From NCBI GenBank assembly GCA_035704905.1, contig DASSWN010000188.1:1-6778 (forward strand): a stretch of 6,778 nt of DNA, read 5' to 3'. Source of the DNA: DASSWG01 sp035704905. Lineage in GTDB: Bacteria; Bacteroidota; Bacteroidia; Flavobacteriales; Flavobacteriaceae. The position numbers were made by a program, and so were the translations under genes. Below, in pieces: positions 1-6,653 of this stretch (the first letter of the stretch is position 1; every line of letters begins with the position of its first letter). The notes beneath the pieces were generated by a model. That model did no database searches and was not told the DNA's origin. It saw only the letters and a list, made by a program, of their open reading frames with translations.

Positions 1-2497
1 TATTGTCGCGGCTTATTTGCATCGGACCCGGTTGATAACTGATATCCGCAATTTCCCGCAACGGAACTGAGGCCCCCGAAGGCAAACCTACATACAGGTT
101 TTCGACATCCTCGACACTGTTCCGGTATTTTTCCGGCAAGCGGACAATAAGATCAAAACGACGCTCACCTTCAAAAACCACGCCCGCTTTTCCACCGGCA
201 AAAGCGGTTTGCACGAGTTGGTTCACATCGCTGATTTGCAAACCATATCGTGCTATCTTTTCACGGTTATAATGCACCGTTATTTGTGGCATTCCCGTGG
301 TGGCTTCGGCTGTCATATCTGCAATTCCGGGAATTTCCGAAATGATTTCGGTGATTTCTTGTGCCTTTTTGGCCAAAACATCTAAATCTTCACCAAAGAT
401 TTTGATGGCCACATCTTCCCGAACCCCCGAAAGCAGTTCGTTGAAACGCATTTCAATGGGTTGGGTAAATTCATAGCTCACGCCCGGTATCACACTTATT
501 TTTTCCTTCATTTTGTTAATGAGTTCCTCCTTACTGTCTGCGGAAACCCACTCACTTTCAGGTTTTAAAAGAATAAAACTATCTCCGAGTTCCATGGGCA
601 TAGGGTCATTGGGCACCTCCGAAACCCCGAACCGGGAAATCACATGTTCCACTTCGGGAAAACTTTTCAATAAAATTTGTTCGACTCTGGTTGAGGCTTT
701 GATAGATTCCGAAAGGGAACTTCCGGGTTTTAGAATGATGTGGAACGCTATGGTTCCTTCATCGAGTTGTGGAATGAAAACCGCACCAATTTTGCTAAAC
801 GCAAAAATGGCTATCAGAAATAAACCGGCCGCGCTCAAAACAATCCATTTTCCATGCTTTAAAGTTCTTTTCAGTAGATTTTCGTATTTGTTTTCCGTCC
901 AGGTTACAATTTTATCGCCCCAAGATTTTTTATTGCTTTTCGGCATCCTCAAAAATAAAGCGGAAGCCATTGGAATATAAGTCAAACACAAAATCATTGC
1001 ACCGAGCATCGCGAACATAAAAGTCAATGCCATTGGTCGGAACATTTTTCCTTCCACGCCTTCCAAAAATAAAATGGGCATAAAAACAATTAAAATAATG
1101 AGTTGCCCAAAAAAAGCTGTGTTCATCATTTTTTTGGATGCTTCCGAAGTGATTTCGTCACGTTCTTTTGGAAGGAGTTTGGTTTTGTTTTCGGCTTCCA
1201 ATGCTTCAGCATTCGGTTTTCTTTTATAAAATCTTGAATACATTAAAAACACGGTTCCTTCCACAATGATAATGGCACCATCGACAATAATTCCGAAATC
1301 AATGGCCCCGAGACTCATCAAATTCGCCCAAACATCGAAAATGTTCATCATAATGAAGGCAAACAACAACGAAAGCGGAATAGCAGAAGCGACAATGAGT
1401 CCACCGCGCCAGTTTCCCAACAGCAAAACCAAAATAAAAATCACGATGAGCCCGCCTTCCACAAGGTTTAGCGTGACTGTGCTGGTTGTTCGATCAATTA
1501 GTTCGCTGCGGTCGATGAACGGAACGATGGATATCCCCTCGGGAAGGGAATTTTGAATTTGTTCCATGCGTACTTTTATGCGGTCGATCACTTCATGCGG
1601 ATTGGCGCCTTTGAGCATCATAATGGTTCCGCCAACTGCTTCGCCTTTTCCATCTTTCGTAACAGCACCATAACGAACTGCGCTTCCAATTTGCACTTTG
1701 CCAACATCACCTATGGTTATTGGAATTCCGTTATTGTTTTCCACCACGATGTTTTCGATGTCTTCAATTGTTCTAGCCAAGCCTTCCACCCTGATAAAAT
1801 TCGCGCGGTGGTTTTTCTCTATATAGGCACCGCCAATGTTTTGATTGTTATTCTTTAAAGCGGTAAAAACCTCGGAAATGCCAATTCCCTTTGACCTGAT
1901 TTTTCTTGGGTCCACGGCTACTTCATATTGTTTGATGGCCCCACCAAAACCATTCACCTCGACCACGCCATCGACCAAAGTCATTTGGCGGTGGATAATC
2001 CAGTCTTGGATGGCGCGGAGTTCCGTAAGGCTATATTTTTCATGGAACTCTTCACCTACTTTCAAGGTATATTGATAAATTTCACCCAAACCGGTAGCAA
2101 TTGGGCCCATTTCAGGGGAACCAAATCCATCGGGGATTTTTTCCTTGATTTCATCTAATTTTTCCGAAACGAGTTGGCGTGGTAAATAAGTTCCCATTTC
2201 ATCTTCGAAAACAAGGGTAACAACCGAAAGGCCAAAGCGCGAAACGGAACGAATTTCTTTTAAACCGGGCAAATTCCCCATTGTGGTTTCCACGGGAAAA
2301 GTAATGAACTGTTCCACATCTTCGGTTGCAAGGCTCGGTGCTTGGGTAATAATCTGAATTTGATTGTTGGTAATATCCGGAACTGCACCAATGGGAACTT
2401 TTTTCAGGCTCCAGATGCCGCCACCAATCAAAGCAAGCGTGAACAAACCGATGATGAATTTGTTGTGAATTGAAAAATCAATGAGTTTATTAATCAT
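1..2497 (-). CDS. czcA: Heavy-metal efflux RND pump, CzcA/CusA family (N-terminal 832 residues; gene runs off the window)
   Basis: This is an inner-membrane proton-driven pump of the HME-RND family, which exports metal cations through a tripartite complex with a periplasmic adaptor and an outer-membrane channel. The ATG at 2497 opens a frame without stops to the window edge. Visible parts are TM1 (about residues 13-31), a first porter region (about 35-335), a helix block (about 343-395), the signature DFGIIVDGAIIIVE at 400-413, further helices (about 461-515), a helix at about 551-572, and the second porter region from about 573. D400, D406 and E413 match the acidic residues of divalent (Zn/Co/Cd) pumps of the CzcA type. 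By eye, E687 lies where CusA has the first methionine of its Cu(I) triad. The motif ends VEG rather than the usual VEN. Plain family members have about 1,040 residues; some Bacteroidota versions are longer through a fused channel domain, which cannot be judged here. The exact metal is inferred. Confidence 0.93.
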   Translation of the reverse strand, partial: MINKLIDFSIHNKFIIGLFTLALIGGGIWSLKKVPIGAVPDITNNQIQIITQAPSLATEDVEQFITFPVETTMGNLPGLKEIRSVSRFGLSVVTLVFEDEMGTYLPRQLVSEKLDEIKEKIPDGFGSPEMGPIATGLGEIYQYTLKVGEEFHEKYSLTELRAIQDWIIHRQMTLVDGVVEVNGFGGAIKQYEVAVDPRKIRSKGIGISEVFTALKNNNQNIGGAYIEKNHRANFIRVEGLARTIEDIENIVVENNNGIPITIGDVGKVQIGSAVRYGAVTKDGKGEAVGGTIMMLKGANPHEVIDRIKVRMEQIQNSLPEGISIVPFIDRSELIDRTTSTVTLNLVEGGLIVIFILVLLLGNWRGGLIVASAIPLSLLFAFIMMNIFDVWANLMSLGAIDFGIIVDGAIIIVEGTVFLMYSRFYKRKPNAEALEAENKTKLLPKERDEITSEASKKMMNTAFFGQLIILIVFMPILFLEGVEGKMFRPMALTFMFAMLGAMILCLTYIPMASALFLRMPKSNKKSWGDKIVTWTENKYENLLKRTLKHGKWIVLSAAGLFLIAIFAFSKIGAVFIPQLDEGTIAFHIILKPGSSLSESIKASTRVEQILLKSFPEVEHVISRFGVSEVPNDPMPMELGDSFILLKPESEWVSADSKEELINKMKEKISVIPGVSYEFTQPIEMRFNELLSGVREDVAIKIFGEDLDVLAKKAQEITEIISEIPGIADMTAEATTGMPQITVHYNREKIARYGLQISDVNQLVQTAFAGGKAGVVFEGERRFDLIVRLPEKYRNSVEDVENLYVGLPSGASVPLREIADISYQPGPMQISRDN

Positions 2498-2523
2498 TGA
2501 GTTGAATATTTAAGGGTTAGGAA

Positions 2524-2551
2524 AAATTCAGAATTGTAAATTCAGGATTGA
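2524..2551. repeat. Two tandem copies of a 14-base AT-rich unit
   Basis: AAATTCAGAATTGT (2524-2537) is followed directly by AAATTCAGGATTGA (2538-2551), with 12 of 14 bases identical. The junction also forms a small palindrome, GAATT-GTA-AATTC (2531-2543). The repeat lies 27-54 bases ahead of the pump start codon. It could be an operator-like element or simple AT-rich drift; the sequence alone does not decide. Confidence 0.5.
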
Positions 2552-2680
2552 ACAAGCATCGAATGATAAACTTCAAAATTCAAATCACATATTCCCTTAA
2601 ACAATTCTTTTGGAAAGTGCTATTTGGTGCGGGATGATCGAAATTTGTATTCGATGTTGAAATATGTTTGTCTTTTAATC

Positions 2681-2699
2681 GAATTTAGATTGTAAATTC
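2681..2699. repeat. Short inverted repeat, related to the 2531-2543 motif
   Basis: GAATTT (2681-2686) and AAATTC (2694-2699) form perfect 6-base arms around a 7-base centre. On the minus strand this element begins GAATTTACAAT, the same 11 bases that start at 2543 in the tandem repeat. The leader thus carries two copies of one motif about 156 bases apart. No T run follows on the minus strand, so it does not look like an intrinsic terminator of the 103-residue gene, whose stop lies about 37 bases before it. Confidence 0.4.
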
Positions 2700-2735
2700 T
2701 AAAAAAACCACATAATTATCCTATGGAAAACTGAA

Positions 2736-3047
2736 TTAAGCCCTCGGCGGCTGGAAGAAAGCGGTGGGAAATTCTTTTCCCGGATTTGTTTTGTAAAAGA
2801 TAGGAACGGTTCGAAATTCCTGTTTCAATGCTTGAAAAACGGGAAAATCAATTAGGGTAAGTTGACTTTGGCAGCATTGGCAGGAACAAAAAGGCGGGCA
2901 AGAATCGGTAGAATGTTCGTGTTGTGAGCCCGGGTCTGCCTGTATAAAATTTTGACTTTCCGAAGCAGTAGCAGTTGCCGCATCAGAGCAAGGAACAAAA
3001 TTCATTCCCAAAAAATAGAAAGATAATATGACCGCCAAGATTTTCAC
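2736..3047 (-). CDS. Small exported His/Cys-rich protein at the head of the RND pump operon (DUF6660-like)
   Basis: The 103-residue product starts with GTG and has a short hydrophobic N-terminus (residues 1-19) ending NFVPC, then a Ser/Ala/Thr-rich stretch, then a compact cluster: H43, H45, C50, C54, C56, C58 and C59 (HEH-x4-C-x3-C-x-C-x-CC). The N-terminus suggests export to the periplasm; VPC is not a canonical lipobox. From memory it resembles DUF6660, small proteins of Flavobacteriia found beside czc/cus genes, whose function is not established to my knowledge. The cluster and the position ahead of the pump suggest a periplasmic metal binder or sensor; this is inference. I prefer the GTG because the only early ATG (codon 15) would remove most of the signal sequence. 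No Shine-Dalgarno-like sequence precedes it. The C-terminus, FFQPPRA, is Pro-rich and was seen intact. Confidence 0.78.
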   Translation of the reverse strand: MKILAVILSFYFLGMNFVPCSDAATATASESQNFIQADPGSQHEHSTDSCPPFCSCQCCQSQLTLIDFPVFQALKQEFRTVPIFYKTNPGKEFPTAFFQPPRA

Positions 3048-3052
3048 TTCGA

Positions 3053-3078
3053 CAAATATAAAAAAAATCTTTTTGCAA
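3053..3078 (-). promoter_or_regulatory. Candidate Bacteroidota sigma-A promoter for the His/Cys-rich gene and pump
   Basis: On the minus strand TATATTTG (3060-3053) fits the Bacteroidota -7 consensus TAnnTTTG exactly. A TTG at 3078-3076 could be the -33 element, but the 15-base spacer is shorter than the usual 17-23, so that half is weak. The spacer holds a run of eight Ts. Transcription would begin at about 3049-3047, right at the GTG codon. Confidence 0.5.
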
Positions 3079-3127
3079 GCCGGTCGGTTTTTGGTAGCAG
3101 AATTTTCTAATTTTTAAGAGGAAATTA

Positions 3128-6031
3128 TCATTTCATAATTGCTTCATAAATAATACGTTGAATTTCCGTACGAATATTTTCGGTAATCAACTTTTTGTTT
3201 GAACGATGCGGGAAAACCCGGTTGGAAAGAAACACATACAAAATGCCTGTTTCGGGATCGGCCCAAGTATAAGTGCCGGTGAATCCGCTATGCCCGAAAC
3301 TTTTCATGGAAACACAGCCACAGGTCGGGCCCGGGCCACTCAGTTGCGGTTTGTCGAAGCCGACTCCCCTTCTCACGTCTTCTTCGCAGTAATAGCATGT
3401 GTTGAATTTATCGATGGTTTTCTCTTTAAAATAACGTTTTCCCCCGTAATAACCGCCGTTCAAATACATTTGCATTATTTTGGCAACATCGTTGGCATTG
3501 CTGAACAAGCCCGCATGTCCGCCAATTCCTCCCAGCATAGCGGCACCTTCGTCATGCACATATCCCTGAACTGTTTGTTTTCGCCAAATTGTATCGATTT
3601 CCGAGGGAACGATATTATCCAACTCGATTTTTTTTCGGGGCAAATATCCCGTTTTATAAGCTCCCAGCGATTCATAAAAATGTTCTTGGGTCAAATAGTC
3701 CAATGAAGTTTCATAATGTTTTTCCAAGTACAACTTCATCAAATAATATGGGAGGTCGCTATAAACGTATTCTTTTTTTCGCAAAAGATCACTATCCACA
3801 ATAGTTTGAAAAATGGTGTCCATCATATCATTTCGCAAAAACATTTTGTCTGCTACTTGGATGTTGTATTCTCCCATGGATTCTGTGCGAAAATACCTTT
3901 TTGAGGGTTTGCCAGAATCCAATGTGCTTCGATAATAGGGAATCCATGCTTGAAAGCCGGCATAATGGGAAAGTGCTTTTTTTAAGGTAATATTGGCTTT
4001 GTTCGAATTTCGTGTAATAGGAAGAATTTCTTTGAGTTTGGTATCGAACTGAATGACGTCTTCCTCTTCAAGTTCCATGATCAATGGCAAAGTAGCAAGG
4101 ATTTTTGTGAGCGAAGCCAAATCATAAATGTCCTGATCTGTTACCGGCAAATTTTTTTCATAGGTATGAAAACCGAAATTTTTACGATAGATCACTTTCC
4201 CATTTCTGGCAACCAAAACTTGAGCACCCGGCGTCATTTTTTCCGTTAGCACAACATTCATGATTGAATCTATTTTCCGCAGTTTGAACGAATTTATCCC
4301 TTCGCTTTCGGGCATTCCGTAGGCAAGTCGTTTTAGGGGTTTTGTTTCATAGCCGGTTCCTTCCGGAAATTCATTGCCGACGCTTACCGGTAAATTTCCC
4401 GCTGCGCCCCGAGCCCCGAACAAAATTTGCGCACCGATTTTTTGTGCTATTTCGCTGTTTTGATAGTTGATGAGAATGCCTTCCAGATTGGTGCTGCTTT
4501 TAATATCCAAAAGTGCATACGGACTGGCGAATACGTCGAGAACCGTTATATTCTCACGTGCAATTTCATGAAGCCAAACCAATTCTTTATCGGTGAATTT
4601 ATAAGATTTCCAAGGATTGGCATTCGATTTATGAAATCCAACAATGACATAATTATAGGCTTCCAACTTTTGCAATAATTCGTCCAAATGTTCGGCACTT
4701 ACCCGATCCACTTTCGCATAATCAGTGAGTTGTTTATAAAATGTTTCTCCTTCGGCATCGCCCATTGCCACATAAGCGATGCTCTTTTTTTCCAAATTTT
4801 TAATAGGAAGAATGGCTTTGTCATTCTTAATAACCGTGGCCGCTTTTTCCATTAATTCATAATACAACACATCGTCTTGAACCGTGTTCAGATCATCGTA
4901 TAAATGAGCCGTTTCTATTGGAACAAAATCGTTCAGTCCCGATTTGTATTTTGCATACAAAATTTTCCGAACGGAATGAGCCAAACGCTTTTCGGTAATT
5001 GTTCCGTTATGAAAGGCTTCGATGATTTTTTCCGCAGCTTTTGGAACGCTTTCCGAAATCAACAAAACATCGTTTCCGGCCAAAAAAGCGTCCAAATCCA
5101 CTTTTCCCGGCGCGTCATAATCCGCCACCCCGCGCATGTTCAGGGCATCGGTAAAAACCAATCCGTGGAAACCCATTTTTTGCTTCAACAAATCGGTCAC
5201 GATCTTTTTCGACAAGGAAGACGGAATATTCGCCGGTTCGAGTGCCGGGACATTCAAATGTGCGATCATGACACTGGAAACCCCATGTGCAATCAATTTT
5301 TTGAAAGGATAAAGTTCCACGGAATCGAGCCGTTGCCTTGAAAAATCAATAATTGGAAGGGTTTTGTGGGAATCTTGATCCGTATCGCCATGACCGGGAA
5401 AATGTTTTGCGCTCGATAAAACCCCTTCCTCATGCATTCCGTTCATAAAAGCAATTGCTTTTTCAGTAACTTTCATTTTATTTTCACCGAAAGAACGGTT
5501 TCCAATAATCGGGTTGTCAGGATCTGTGTTGATATCGACAACCGGTGCAAAATTCATCTGCACGCCCATTCGTTTGCAATGTTTCCCAATTTGCCGACCC
5601 ACTTTCCGGATCAGTTCGTTGTCGTCAATTGCGCCCAAAGTCATGTTCCACGGAAAAGCATAGGTGGAATCGAGCCGCATGGCAAGGCCCCATTCCGCGT
5701 CCATAGCAATAAGCAATGGCACTTTGGCAGTATCTTGAAATTGGTTCGTTAATTTAGCTTGGCGAACCGGACCGCCTTTTGTAAAAATTATGCCGCCAAT
5801 ATGATAATCGTTTATAAGTTCTACAATGCTGTCACGTATTTTATCGGGTTCTGTGGAAAAAACCTGTACCATAAAAAGCTGGCCTACTTTTTCTTCCAAG
5901 CTCATGTGATCGTAAATGCTGTCGACCCATTTTTTTTGCGATTTAAAATCTTCTGCCAATAGTGGGTTTGCCTCTTGCGCAGAAATGGAAAGGCTACAAA
6001 ACAGTAAAATGGAAAGAAAAAAATACTTCAT
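3128..6031 (-). CDS. Exported fusion: NagZ-like GH3 beta-N-acetylhexosaminidase + AmiE/beta-lactamase-fold serine hydrolase
   Basis: The 967-residue protein has a Sec signal peptide (residues 1-18, cleavage after SISA), so it acts in the periplasm or beyond. Residues about 30-365 form a GH3 catalytic domain. KHFPGHGDTDQDSH (209-222) is the NagZ signature with the Asp220/His222 acid-base dyad, and D295 in FTDALNM is the expected nucleophile. Residues about 390-565 resemble the GH3 C-terminal domain. Residues about 575-967 are a beta-lactamase-family (PF00144) serine hydrolase with S640-LT-K643, Y757-S-D759, VHDEGA (825-830) and H914-S-G916. Bacillus subtilis has separate adjacent NagZ and AmiE, which remove GlcNAc from muropeptides and then release the stem peptide from MurNAc; this chain joins both activities, so peptidoglycan turnover is the likely role. 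Four cysteines cluster at 879-906. The ATG at 6031 is the only start giving a full signal peptide. A weak -7-like TTAGTTTG lies at 6053-6046. Confidence 0.93.
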   Translation of the reverse strand: MKYFFLSILLFCSLSISAQEANPLLAEDFKSQKKWVDSIYDHMSLEEKVGQLFMVQVFSTEPDKIRDSIVELINDYHIGGIIFTKGGPVRQAKLTNQFQDTAKVPLLIAMDAEWGLAMRLDSTYAFPWNMTLGAIDDNELIRKVGRQIGKHCKRMGVQMNFAPVVDINTDPDNPIIGNRSFGENKMKVTEKAIAFMNGMHEEGVLSSAKHFPGHGDTDQDSHKTLPIIDFSRQRLDSVELYPFKKLIAHGVSSVMIAHLNVPALEPANIPSSLSKKIVTDLLKQKMGFHGLVFTDALNMRGVADYDAPGKVDLDAFLAGNDVLLISESVPKAAEKIIEAFHNGTITEKRLAHSVRKILYAKYKSGLNDFVPIETAHLYDDLNTVQDDVLYYELMEKAATVIKNDKAILPIKNLEKKSIAYVAMGDAEGETFYKQLTDYAKVDRVSAEHLDELLQKLEAYNYVIVGFHKSNANPWKSYKFTDKELVWLHEIARENITVLDVFASPYALLDIKSSTNLEGILINYQNSEIAQKIGAQILFGARGAAGNLPVSVGNEFPEGTGYETKPLKRLAYGMPESEGINSFKLRKIDSIMNVVLTEKMTPGAQVLVARNGKVIYRKNFGFHTYEKNLPVTDQDIYDLASLTKILATLPLIMELEEEDVIQFDTKLKEILPITRNSNKANITLKKALSHYAGFQAWIPYYRSTLDSGKPSKRYFRTESMGEYNIQVADKMFLRNDMMDTIFQTIVDSDLLRKKEYVYSDLPYYLMKLYLEKHYETSLDYLTQEHFYESLGAYKTGYLPRKKIELDNIVPSEIDTIWRKQTVQGYVHDEGAAMLGGIGGHAGLFSNANDVAKIMQMYLNGGYYGGKRYFKEKTIDKFNTCYYCEEDVRRGVGFDKPQLSGPGPTCGCVSMKSFGHSGFTGTYTWADPETGILYVFLSNRVFPHRSNKKLITENIRTEIQRIIYEAIMK

Positions 6032-6106
6032 TGGAAAACTTCGTTCAAACTAATAAAAGCAAATTTGACCCTCTTGAATTGGTCGTCAGTGAACCATGAA
6101 CGTCAA

Positions 6107-6589
6107 TTATAAAAAACGATTGTGCCAACTTTCTTTTAAAGGCACTTCCCAATTTTTTTCGTATTCTTCCTTATTGGTAACCAGATTGTTGAAGACAATG
6201 GTATTCTCAGAAACCGAACGGTTTTTTACCATTTTTTTGAAATCGAGCAGCTGTTTGTACGCAATGAATTCGCCTTGTTTGTAGGAAACATTCATTTTAT
6301 CCAACAAATCCACGTCATATTTTTTTTCCAAATTCTGAATAAAATATACCGAAGAATCAATGGAACAGCCCGAAGCCATTGTTGTCGCTTGATCTAAACC
6401 AATGATGATGAAGCGGCGGTATCGAATATCGTAACCCGCTTTCAAATCGGCGCCGTGAGCTGTCCAATCTTGAATAAAATCGTCTAAATCTTCTTTTATT
6501 TCTGAAAGTTCTTCTTCGGTAAACGGACGATTTGCTTGGTAAATCCAGATTCGTGCTTCTGCGGGCAATTCTTCAAATTTCACTAACAT
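6107..6589 (-). CDS. Conserved Bacteroidota protein of unknown function, often labelled 'ABC transporter ATPase'
   Basis: The 160-residue product is soluble-looking: no signal peptide and no membrane helix. I recognise it from memory as a family conserved in Flavobacteriia and usually annotated 'ABC transporter ATPase'. No Walker A (GxxxxGK[ST]), no LSGGQ signature and no Walker B is visible, and 160 residues is short for an ABC nucleotide-binding domain, so that label is not supported. Stretches likely to be conserved are ARIWIYQANRPF (12-23), DWTAHGADL (41-49), FIIIGLDQ (60-67) and GCSIDSS (74-80). The single cysteine, C75, lies in the last of these. The ATG at 6589 follows an A-rich AAAAGAA stretch. 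It sits 64 bases after the Fe-S gene and 75 bases before the NagZ-AmiE fusion gene, compatible with one transcript. Its biochemical role is unknown. Confidence 0.85.
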   Translation of the reverse strand: MLVKFEELPAEARIWIYQANRPFTEEELSEIKEDLDDFIQDWTAHGADLKAGYDIRYRRFIIIGLDQATTMASGCSIDSSVYFIQNLEKKYDVDLLDKMNVSYKQGEFIAYKQLLDFKKMVKNRSVSENTIVFNNLVTNKEEYEKNWEVPLKESWHNRFL

Positions 6590-6608
6590 ATATATTCTTT
6601 TATAGATA

Positions 6609-6635
6609 CCTACAAGATTTTGAAAACCCTGCAGG
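6609..6635 (-). repeat. Intercistronic inverted repeat forming a wobble-paired hairpin in the minus-strand RNA
   Basis: On the minus strand, CCTGCAGGGTT and AATCTTGTAGG are the arms of an 11-pair stem around the 5-base loop TTCAA. All three departures from perfect symmetry become G-U pairs in the minus-strand transcript; on the other strand they would be A-C mismatches. No T run follows, so it is not a typical intrinsic terminator. It lies between the Fe-S gene and the 160-residue gene. Similar CCTACAAGG/CCTTGTAGG palindromes are, as I recall, dispersed in flavobacterial genomes, so it may be a REP-like element. Confidence 0.55.
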
Positions 6636-6653
6636 AAAATTCAGCATCCGCCT

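Larger units (their letters stand above)
2498..2735. other. AT-rich leader between the His/Cys-rich gene and the RND pump gene
   Basis: This 238-base gap holds no open frame I would call. It contains a tandem 14-base repeat and a small inverted repeat (listed separately), and otherwise AT-rich sequence with several ATTCAAAATTC-like runs. On the minus strand I find no full TAnnTTTG box ahead of the pump gene and no hairpin followed by a T run. The pump may therefore be transcribed from the promoter at about 3053-3078, with this stretch as an untranslated intercistronic segment. A regulator site here is possible but not shown. Confidence 0.5.

Noticed and set aside
513..980. 155-residue open frame on the plus strand
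   Set aside because: It is antisense to the RND pump gene, whose minus-strand translation matches the family throughout; the plus-strand product has no family-like features.
2663..2670. TATGTTTG, a plus-strand match to the -7 consensus
   Set aside because: No plus-strand gene follows it and the upstream spacing is poor; a chance match in AT-rich DNA is likely.
3060..3067. Run of eight Ts on the minus strand as an intrinsic terminator of the fusion gene
   Set aside because: The sequence before it offers only a 3-pair stem with a 2-base loop, and the run fits better as a promoter spacer.
3206..3706. 166-residue open frame on the plus strand
   Set aside because: It lies wholly opposite the well-supported GH3-serine hydrolase gene, has no recognisable domain, and is an antisense shadow of its codon use.
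3128..4330. Beta-lactamase domain as an antibiotic-resistance gene
   Set aside because: The SxxK, YxD and HSG motifs fit the wider PF00144 family, and fusion to a NagZ-type GH3 points to an AmiE-like cell-wall role rather than drug hydrolysis.
4904..5341. 145-residue open frame on the plus strand
   Set aside because: It is antisense to the conserved GH3 domain, including the nucleophile region, so it is a shadow frame.
6032..6106. Terminator between the 160-residue gene and the fusion gene
   Set aside because: Only 4-base complementary arms and no T run are present, so no terminator is claimed.
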